This document shows, in pieces, positions 61,001 through 64,000 of a DNA stretch of 64,000 nucleotides (the first letter of the stretch is position 1; the number at the start of each line of letters is the position of its first letter). Origin of the DNA: Candidula unifasciata (Eukaryota > Mollusca > Gastropoda > Stylommatophora > Geomitridae). Location of the stretch: the NCBI GenBank assembly GCA_905116865.2, contig CAJHNH020008532.1, positions 46,001 through 110,000 of the forward strand, written 5' to 3'. The translations under genes and the position numbers were made by a program. Under the pieces are notes generated by a model. That model did no database searches. It was not told where the DNA came from and worked only from the letters and a program-made list of their open reading frames with translations.

Positions 61001-63754
61001 TGGTGATCTGATTATCTATACAGATGGTTCGGCGGTGAGAGGAAAGAGAAGTGCCTGGGAGTTCGTAGCGAAAGCCAATGGAAAATCTTTAGTGCAAGAC
61101 AGTCTAGCATACGACACCACAACGTCTAGCATGAGAATGGAGGTGGAGGTGGTAACTGCAGTTCTCCGGTGGCTAGATAACAAAATGCATACACATGTCG
61201 TAATAGTAACAGACTCTGAAAGCATGCTGAGAAAAGTAAAGACAGGGATGCTTCGAGCAGAGTGGCAAGCTTAACTGGGAAGGTCATGCCGGCGTGTTGG
61301 GTAATGAACAGGCAGACAGATTGGCTGGATCTGCACTACTAAGTGGTGAACTGATGCATGACAGGGTTGATATTGTCAAGGCGCTTTGGGAACAAGTAAC
61401 GGAATCAGTAGAGATGCGAGATTATTATGGCCTGGAGAGAATAAGACACCTGAGTGTAACCAGAGGCTTTGGCCGACTCGGTACACTCAGAGGAAAGGCG
61501 AGACGGACCTATAACCAGATAGTGGCCGGTACCATCAGTATTGGAACTCTGCGTTGGTTGCTGAAGATGAGGACGGAGCACGCATGGGAATAACCCGATT
61601 CTTGACTTAACTAACTAACTATTTACGAAAGAGGACCTGACAAAAGGTCAATTTTATCAAACAAACTCGTCTGCCGGTGTGAAACATGCAAGATATAACG
61701 AGTAGAAGCAGTAGGAGGAGTAATTACATAACAATAGAGTATAACTTTAGAAGGAAGGTAGACAACAGAGTATAACTTTAGAAGGATGGCAGACAACAGA
61801 GTATATCTTTAGAAGGAAGGTAGACAACAGATTATTACTTTAAAAGGAAGGTAGACAACAGAGTATAACTTTAAAAGGAAGGTAGATAACAGAGTATAAC
61901 TTTAGAAGGATGGCAGACAACAGAGTATAACTTTAGAAGGAAGGTAGACAACAGATTATTACTTTAACAGAAAGGTAGACAACAGAGTATAACTTTGGAA
62001 GGAAGGTAGACAACAGAGTATAACTTTAAAAGGAAGGTAGACAACAAAGTATAACTTTCGAAGGAAGGTAGACAACAGAGTATAACTTTAGAAGGAAGGT
62101 AGACAATATTTGGACATGAAGGACTAACCTCAAATGCGTCTGATATGTTGATGTCTTTCCTCTCGTACTGGGCCCGCAAGAACAGGTCCTCGGCCGTGTA
62201 GACATACTTGTATTGTAGGTCCAGGATGTCCGTGGCCATCAGAGCTTCCATCTCAGGGCTGTGGACAGTCAGAAGGACAGCTCTGTAGCTAGACCCTAAA
62301 TGTCCAAACTTGCATTGCACAAACACACAAAAAATAACAACAACAACACGGATAAAGCTAGCTCCAAGTTTTCCCTCCGGCACACCTAGAAACCTACCGA
62401 CTGAATTATTGACCTTTATATTTGAATATTTATCTTAGTTCTCTCCAAATTGGTTCTGTGGCCACATTGCGGGGGGGGTGAGGATGGGGGGGGGGTGGAG
62501 AGATGAGGCCCACTTCCTCCAACAGGCATGACGAGGAAGGGAACTAATTAGAGATGATTCCTTCGAATTCGCAGTACATCCACCTGGCAGCCAGCAACCA
62601 ACCTGAGCTGTATCTATAATATTAAAACGGATTGCACGCAAAACTTTAGTATTGGAACAAGATCTAAATGTAGAAGTGGACGAACAACCAGAGCTTTCTG
62701 TCGGATTTTACAGCTAGTGAACGCGAAGAATAAAACGAAGAAGAAGAAAAAGAAGAAGAAAAGAAGAAGAAGAAGAAGAAGAAGAAGAAGAAGAAGAAGA
62801 AGAAGAAGAAGAAGAAGAAGAAGAAGAAGAAGAAGAAGAAGAAGAAGAAGAAGAAGAAGAAGAAGAAGAAGAAGAAGAAGAAGAAGAAGAAGAAAAACTC
62901 CTAGAAAAAGCCTATAGACTATGCTATAAGATAAACATGTTATAGCATACAAACATAAATAAACAGCTCCGAGCTCCCAAGCATAGATAGACACATATAT
63001 AACGTTTGTTGGCCAACATACATACACATATATAAACATCTGACAGCCTACAGACTTACCGATAACGTTTGATAGCCCACAGACACACACACACAGATAA
63101 CATAACGCCTAATGTTTTTAATTGAGAATTGACATCACATCACTCGGATATTCCCATAAACGCTCCAACACTATCTTCAGTAGTAAGCGCAAAGTTCCAG
63201 TTTTGATGGTTCCAGTAACAATCTGATCGCCTATCCGTTTCGCGTTTCACCTGAGTGTTGATCATCGGTCAGATCCCTTATTCATTGCTTGCAGCAACAT
63301 TCACCTCAGACCGTGATGATCTATCTGTGCTTCCGCACTGTTCACTCGTCCCAGTGGCCCTTACATCTAGCTTGCCTTGCATCGATTTCCCGCCAAGTAG
63401 TGCAGAACCAATCAGTCTATAAGAACACGTCTGATAAGCATGAAGACAACACATACAGTATACAAACATCTGAAAGAGTTCATACATACTCACTCTGAGT
63501 TGTTGACCTGGAAGGCGCTAGATTTCAGGTCTGAGACACTAGCTGCCAACTTAAAAATAGCTGTGTCGCTTCTGGCGTCCACATTCTTGAAGGGACAAGT
63601 GTTGCACAAGGTGACGGAGGGGAAAGTGGCCCATTCAGTGATCTTCACGTCGGTCGTTGTCACCGTGTTGTACTGGTAGTACTCAATTAACAACATGGCC
63701 ACGGTATACAGCAGAGCCCCGGTCATTCCAAGAACCGACAGCAACCATATCAGT
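44650..63754 (-). CDS. DEG/ENaC (amiloride-sensitive sodium channel superfamily) subunit, nine exons, N-terminus missing
   Basis: Nine exons (63494-63754, 62129-62258, 59657-59827, 57730-57828, 55489-55666, 53369-53431, 50452-50599, 47421-47512, 44650-44810) total 1303 bp. They join with no frame break into about 433 codons including stop. Family hallmarks appear in order: TM1 followed by FPSVTLCN; GRCFTFN in the palm/beta-ball region; the VDIHPGTSTRIAI block; a Cys-rich thumb/wrist segment; CDCPRPC; and GGQMGFFVGAS at the pore entrance with TM2 and a short cytoplasmic tail. Family members form trimeric, Na+-selective plasma-membrane channels gated by protons, peptides or mechanical force; the ligand here cannot be deduced. 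Compared with the usual ~500-600 residues, only the N-terminal cytoplasmic segment (with its HG gating motif) is missing, probably beyond 64000. Every intron (1.2-2.9 kb) contains a tandem array. Closest subfamily not determined. Confidence 0.93.
45466..45760. repeat. 24-bp tandem repeat, about 12 copies (intron 8)
   Basis: Unit GAGGGGAAACACTTGGTGTA + TGGA with CGTGTATGG and GCAAAAC variants. Since 24 is a multiple of three, both strands carry long repetitive frames (GEGKHLVY; SVSPLHTP) that are not genes. Confidence 0.95.
46175..46440 (-). mobile_element. LINE 3' segment (minus), single-copy relative of 13960-15240
   Basis: The plus-strand DNA GCCAGTTCTTCAGCCCTA, CTCTCCAGGCCACCA, AAAATACCTCAGCTTTC and TGCTGTTTATGAGCCAGTTC is shared with the element at 13960-15240. 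Here the GHVKHHGG-equivalent segment is present once, not 17 times. Confidence 0.8.
46455..46915. repeat. 46-bp tandem repeat, about 10 copies, carrying splice donors (intron 8)
   Basis: The plus-strand unit is CTCACCATAAATATAACAAT + ATGTTGTGATAATATCTCTC + AATTAT. On the gene's strand each unit reads ATTTATGGTGAGAT, which resembles exon 8's own TATTTG|GTGAGAT. The array continues at 47285-47420 up to that exon and is split by a LINE fragment. Confidence 0.95.
46935..47285 (+). mobile_element. LINE RNase H tail fragment inserted in the 46-bp array
   Basis: Reads GYAGVLGNARADRLAGSAPL, then GGKLMHDKVDVVKAF, and later pieces equivalent to RARRTYNQ and EHLWECPEC. This is the end of the RNase H domain plus ORF2 C-terminus, as in 61283-61600. 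It splits the 46-bp array. Confidence 0.8.
47285..47420. repeat. 46-bp repeat, exon-proximal units (intron 8)
   Basis: Three diverged units run from the LINE fragment to the exon 8 donor, on the gene's strand GTGAGATTTTTTAGGGACAT, then CACAACATATAGTTACAG, then TTATGGTGAGAT again. The first intron unit therefore includes the functional donor. Confidence 0.85.
47421..47512 (-). CDS. DEG/ENaC exon 8: pre-pore palm strand
   Basis: Acceptor CATTTCCCCAG and donor TATATTTG|GTGAGA bound 92 bp, phase 2 in and phase 1 out. The peptide REDYLEIRVFLETMMFKHE then DPQYTYSSIF matches the strand and short linker that lead into the pore in this family. The donor and its downstream sequence are the parent-like unit of a 46-bp tandem array in the intron. 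Confidence 0.88.
47795..47845. repeat. ATT microsatellite
   Basis: About 16 TTA/ATT triplets in intron 7; the poly-Leu frame here is an artefact. Confidence 0.95.
47850..49200. other. Intron 7 DNA of the channel gene
   Basis: Mostly unassigned AT-rich sequence. 48350-48490 is listed separately. A palindromic TATATGTAGATATATATA lies near 48545, and a C-rich tract CCCCCCTCCCCTCCCCCC near 48610. No exon fits the channel's phases here. Confidence 0.45.
48350..48490 (+). repeat. Interspersed repeat family, end fragment
   Basis: GGTCTTATCCTGGATGGGAA, CAAATCCTGGATACCC and CAACTTGTACAGAAATT match the 43830-43945 end of the long copy in inverted orientation. Confidence 0.65.
49205..49455 (-). repeat. 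tRNA-type SINE, minus orientation, copy 2 (intron 7)
   Basis: On the minus strand GGTTCGATTCCGGGTTCGAT shows a locally duplicated B-box-like motif. An A-box-like stretch lies about 45 bp before it, and the element runs to a GGGGTAGGTCC end. Same family as 23630 and 58965. Confidence 0.72.
49470..50470. repeat. 43-bp minisatellite, about 23 copies, built on the exon 7 splice donor
   Basis: The plus-strand unit is ACCCACCCATCTACCCGAGC + TACCTGAGATCTGGCGTACT + GGT. On the gene's strand each unit reads GCCAGATCTCAGGTAGCTCG, the last bases of exon 7 plus its donor. The exon-proximal unit (to about 50470) overlaps the coding sequence. A few units lack a 13-bp CCGAGCTACCTGA-type segment. Confidence 0.96.
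50452..50599 (-). CDS. DEG/ENaC exon 7: CDCPRPC exon ending in a repeated splice donor
   Basis: Acceptor ACCATCAACAG and donor CTCAG|GTAGCT bound 148 bp, phase 1 in and phase 2 out. It encodes KPESCDCPRPCSFTLFDTT, the conserved C-x-C-P-x-P-C wrist/palm motif, and then SAEYLREVANATSTPDL. The last bases of the exon and the donor are the first unit of a 43-bp array that fills about 1 kb of the intron. Only this first donor keeps frame: reading on gives an in-frame TAG immediately. Confidence 0.88.
50620..50940. repeat. ~32-bp degenerate tandem repeat, block 1 (intron 6)
   Basis: Units of about 32 bp (GTATGGACTGTCTGGGTAAA + AGTATAGTTA) with many changes. The same repeat fills 51600-52090 and 52285-52510, so the array has been split and duplicated. 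Confidence 0.9.
50940..51260. repeat. Duplicated segment, copy A (paired with 52510-52785)
   Basis: Contains CACCGGGTTTTATCCCATAT, GTGACGATCCTCAGGGATC-like, CTCCGTAAAAATTGCAATCA and GATGATAGTGGTGGTGG in the same order as 52510-52785. Both copies follow a 32-bp-repeat block, so a unit of about 1.6 kb was duplicated within intron 6. The 50995-51085 part is also related to the interspersed repeat at 15580. Confidence 0.85.
51600..52090. repeat. ~32-bp degenerate tandem repeat, block 2 (intron 6)
   Basis: GTATGAACTGTCTGGGTACA, GTTGAAGTTTGGGCTGTCTT and GGTGCAAGTATAAAGTATGG alternate as a higher-order unit of about 100 bp, repeated about four times with late decay. Confidence 0.92.
52115..52285 (+). 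repeat. tRNA-derived SINE, 3' half (intron 6)
   Basis: GAAGTAGAGGCGGCCGGCGT, GGTCTATAAAATATAGGTCT and GGCGTGGAAAAGGGTCC match 32645-32925 from mid-body to the end. It interrupts the 32-bp array. Confidence 0.85.
52285..52510. repeat. ~32-bp degenerate tandem repeat, block 3 (intron 6)
   Basis: About seven units of the same family as blocks 1 and 2. Confidence 0.9.
52510..52785. repeat. Duplicated segment, copy B
   Basis: Partner of 50940-51260, with CACCGGGTTTGATCCAATAT, CTCCGTAAAAATTGCAATCG and GTGATGATAGTGGTGGTGGT. Not coding by phase or family match to the channel. Confidence 0.85.
52950..53200. repeat. GTA/GCA/GTT trinucleotide microsatellite cluster (intron 6)
   Basis: Consecutive blocks of AGT, AGC, AGT, TGT and GTAGTGGTG triplets; the poly-Val frame is an artefact. 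Confidence 0.95.
53369..53431 (-). CDS. DEG/ENaC exon 6: small cysteine exon
   Basis: A 63-bp exon between acceptor TGTAATCGTCAG and donor CAGAG|GTAGGT, phase 1 in and out. The joined peptide YVPNLPTCTVGIFLNCFTKV fits the family pattern in which a Pro-rich turn is followed by two spaced Cys before the CxCPxPC motif. The exon is short and its acceptor tract is mediocre, but both phases fit. Confidence 0.75.
53440..54150. other. Intron 5 DNA
   Basis: No exon fits the channel's phases. 53570-53830 has a moderately open frame without family signal. Confidence 0.4.
54158..55482. repeat. Degenerate ~60-70-bp repeats resembling the exon 5 end, split by a transposon
   Basis: Copies near 54158-54223 with 55161-55200, and at 55363-55420 and 55427-55482, share AATGTAACAAATGTGTATAT-like, GAACA-TTGAACTA and ATGTAAAA-like blocks. 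The coding exon at 55489-55545 aligns weakly with them. Confidence 0.55.
54224..55160. mobile_element. Fold-back DNA transposon with long terminal inverted repeats (intron 5)
   Basis: The left end GGCTCTCCTCCGAACTTCTA and the inverted right end GGCTTTCCTCCGAACTTCTA match over about 70 bp, through TGAAATATCCGTTC and CGCAGTCCAAT. Inner inverted segments also pair: GCAGACGATAGTAGCAGACG near 54380 and its complement near 54950. Flanks CAAATGTG / CAAATGAG look like an 8-bp target duplication with one change. At 937 bp with no transposase it is non-autonomous. Superfamily undecided. Confidence 0.8.
55489..55666 (-). CDS. DEG/ENaC exon 5: thumb, first cysteines
   Basis: Acceptor TTTTTCTTCTGACAG and donor TTATTGT|GTAAGTAT bound 178 bp, phase 0 in and phase 1 out. 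The peptide reads YTFQPAPYRSYGDDYCEVTE, then FYSYNSCLEQCLSYRA and NCSCYTHLL. It supplies the Y-S-x-x-x-C-x-x-x-C and C-x-C cysteines of the thumb. The exon's 3' end resembles degenerate repeats in the following intron (see findings). Confidence 0.88.
56562..57262. repeat. 34-bp minisatellite, about 20 copies, with splice-site-like units (intron 4)
   Basis: The plus-strand unit is GCGCCAGTACTCACCACAAA + CTGTCTTAAAAGAG; right-hand units carry GTGTTTTTAAAAAG. On the gene's strand each left-hand unit reads CTCTTTTAAGACAG, then TTTGTG, then GTGAGTACTGG, i.e. acceptor-like, 6 bp, strong donor. Confidence 0.95.
57730..57828 (-). CDS. DEG/ENaC exon 4: HPGTSTRIAI palm strand
   Basis: Acceptor GCCTCTCCCAG and donor ATCAAG|GTACAG bound 33 codons, phase 0 both sides. 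The peptide MFIAYHPDTPRLRKDG then VDIHPGTSTRIAINPIK matches the conserved family stretch (a hydrophobic strand ending in His-x-Pro, then a Gly after a Pro and a Thr-x-Ile strand). Short exon, but family match and phases make it secure. Confidence 0.9.
57845..58170. repeat. GTA/GTG trinucleotide-rich stretch (intron 3)
   Basis: Imperfect GTAGTAGTGGTGG triplets produce poly-Val and Ser-rich frames; not coding. It sits only about 20 bp upstream (gene sense) of the exon 4 acceptor. Confidence 0.93.
58228..58850. repeat. 21-bp minisatellite, about 30 copies (intron 3)
   Basis: The unit AATGATAATAGTAGAACTAGT is nearly perfect. Because 21 is a multiple of three, the plus strand carries a 213-codon MIIVELV-type frame with no start context or relatives. 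Three adjacent units near 58318-58380 share ATAATAAT instead of ATGATAAT. Confidence 0.97.
58965..59200 (-). repeat. tRNA-type SINE, minus orientation, copy 3 (intron 3)
   Basis: Shares TAGTTGCGTATCCTTTACAG, CAGAACCAACCCCAGCA, CAGTCGGCTTCTTGATAC and GAACGCTCTTTGTAGTGC (minus) with the other copies. The B-box region (GGGCTCGATGCAAAC) has decayed. Confidence 0.72.
59260..59276. repeat. Poly-A run
   Basis: About 18 A residues after CGTTCGTT; possibly an old retroposon tail. Confidence 0.4.
59657..59827 (-). CDS. DEG/ENaC exon 3: GRCFTFN block
   Basis: Acceptor TCTGTACACAG and donor ACGA|GTAAGT bound exactly 57 codons. It includes MGRCFTFNGPEY, the near-universal G-x-C-[FY]-[TS]-[FL]-N motif of the family, then SGLRVYARLNQDKYFI, a palm-domain strand. 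Phase 0 at both ends. Confidence 0.92.
59860..60775. other. Intron 2 DNA
   Basis: No exon fits the channel's phases. Open frames at 60057-60422 (minus) and 60064-60309 (plus) overlap on opposite strands and have no supporting family signal. Confidence 0.4.
60780..61605 (+). mobile_element. LINE ORF2 RNase H domain and C-terminus, best copy (intron 2, antisense)
   Basis: The plus strand reads YTDGSAVRGKRSAW, TTTSSMRMEVEVV and VVIVTDSESMLRKV, giving the RNase H Asp, Glu and Asp. After a frame break near 61275, HAGVLGNEQADRLAGSALL supplies the His and last Asp, then a tail ending KARRTYNQIVAGTI and MRTEHAWE. RNase H next to such a tail is found in I/jockey-type non-LTR retrotransposons. The loop between the third and fourth motifs is deleted, and a stop precedes the terminal Cys motif: a dead 5'-truncated copy. 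Confidence 0.88.
61728..62107. repeat. 31-bp minisatellite, about 12 copies (intron 2, just after exon 2)
   Basis: Unit ACAACAGAGTATAACTTTAG + AAGGAAGGTAG. On the gene's strand the array starts about 25 bp after the exon 2 donor. Confidence 0.95.
62129..62258 (-). CDS. DEG/ENaC exon 2: finger region
   Basis: Acceptor CTGTCCACAG and donor GAG|GTTAGT bound 130 bp (one base plus 43 codons). The peptide ATDILDLQYKYVYTAEDLF / LRAQYERKDI matches the variable, charged finger region between TM1 and the GRCFTFN block. Its donor is followed within about 25 bp by a 31-bp tandem array. Confidence 0.85.
62450..62895 (+). repeat. GAA-tailed SINE-like copy with an expanded (GAA)n tail (intron 1)
   Basis: Head with G-run GGGGGGGGTGGAG, GCCCACTTCCTCC, CAGTACATCCACCTGGCAG, GCACGCAAAACTTTAGTAT, ACAACCAGAGCTTTCTGTCG and GTGAACGCGAAGAATAAAAC. 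An almost pure GAA tract of about 150 bp follows (roughly 62735-62895). Poly-Arg and poly-Leu frames on the two strands are artefacts. Confidence 0.88.
62940..63130. repeat. Degenerate ~35-bp repeats (intron 1)
   Basis: Units such as CAACAAACGTTATATATGTG / TCTGTAGGCTGTCAGATGTT recur with decay. One reads CAGATGTTTATATATGTGTA on the gene's strand, close to CAGATGTTTGTATACTGTAT just after the exon 1 donor. Confidence 0.5.
63310..63425 (-). mobile_element. LINE RNase H tail fragment (minus, intron 1)
   Basis: Reads YRLIGSALLGGKSMQGKLDV, equivalent to ADRLAGSALLSGELMHDRVD at 61315. DNA TGAACAGTGCGGAAGCACAG matches 47070-47090. Confidence 0.75.
63494..63754 (-). CDS. DEG/ENaC exon 1 seen: TM1 and start of extracellular domain
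   Basis: Acceptor TTGTCTCCAG and donor AACTCAGA|GTGAGT bound 261 bp. It enters with the last base of an Arg codon and leaves after two bases. Residues 1-28 are the hydrophobic TM1 (LIWLLSVLGMTGALLY onward), followed by the family signature TFPSVTLCNTCPFKN, whose Cys pairs in the palm domain. Upstream, 63757-64000 shows no convincing N-terminal exon. Confidence 0.92.
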
Positions 63755-63940
63755 CTGGAGACAATCAGTAAATGTTTGTTTTCATTAAAGTCTACAGAAA
63801 CGCGACAAATAAAAAAACTCGAAAAACATTTCGCTCGAAGCTCCACAGAACCAGCCCAATAATGTGCACAGGAAGTTTACAAATTTGACAATCTGATAAA
63901 GGACTTAGATAAGTAGACGATACGATAAGTCAAAAACCAA
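63755..63940. other. Intron upstream of the first channel exon seen
   Basis: No N-terminal DEG/ENaC exon (cytoplasmic His-Gly segment) is visible; the methionine at 63846 read through the acceptor is not supported as a start. Confidence 0.5.
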
Positions 63941-64000
63941 CTTTACGTCTCCTCCCGACACTTCAAAGAGGTACAAGGTACCTGAGAAGAAGAAGAAGAA
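63940..64000 (+). mobile_element. LINE 3' terminus at window edge
   Basis: CTCCTCCCGACACTTCAAAG and AGGTACAAGGTACCTGAGAA GAAGAAG match the 3' ends at 32320-32370 and 38290-38345 (inverted). Confidence 0.6.

Noticed and set aside
62614..63090. Poly-Leu/Phe minus frame and poly-Arg plus frame
   Set aside because: They read the (GAA)n tract at the end of a SINE-like copy.

Overview
The window looks like nuclear genomic DNA of an intron-rich metazoan. A mollusc, perhaps a gastropod, is my best guess. This is inferred from tiny exons in large introns, a non-vertebrate DEG/ENaC channel gene, many degraded LINEs and tRNA-type SINEs, and very heavy minisatellite load. There are no operons, ribosome-binding sites or phage- or plasmid-like genes. 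Tandem arrays cover roughly a quarter of the 64 kb, and most long open frames are by-products of those arrays.

Two protein-coding genes can be supported. On the minus strand, nine exons between 63754 and 44650 form most of a DEG/ENaC (amiloride-sensitive sodium channel superfamily) gene. Every splice junction keeps reading frame, and the exons run from TM1 through the cysteine-rich extracellular domain to the pore/TM2 and a stop codon, about 433 residues. Only the N-terminal cytoplasmic exon(s) are missing, probably beyond the right edge. On the plus strand, four exons at about 2340, 7717, 24528 and 34319 (the last with stop codon and polyA signal) look like the 3' part of one gene of unknown function. 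The first three join in phase directly; the last junction does not. A third candidate is a minus-strand open frame at 20965-21366 with five N-glycosylation sequons, which I cannot identify.

Layout: 1-2300 small arrays; 2300-34700 plus-strand gene whose introns hold very large arrays (31 bp x ~78, 46 bp x ~20, 48 bp x 17, 58 bp x ~35, 37 bp x ~28, 44 bp x ~54) and LINE/SINE fragments; 34700-44600 intergenic DNA with small arrays and interspersed repeats; 44650-63754 the channel gene, with a tandem array in every one of its eight introns; 63755-64000 the upstream edge with a LINE 3' tail.

The most unusual signal is in the channel gene. The array after exon 7 has a 43-bp unit that contains that exon's last bases and its 5' splice site. 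The array after exon 8 (46-bp unit) also carries that exon's donor. A weaker copy of this pattern follows exon 5, and a fourth array in intron 4 has a strong donor plus an acceptor-like site in every unit. These are tandem arrays of decoy splice donors. A second unusual case is a LINE open reading frame in which one 48-bp (16-codon) segment is repeated 17 times without breaking the frame.
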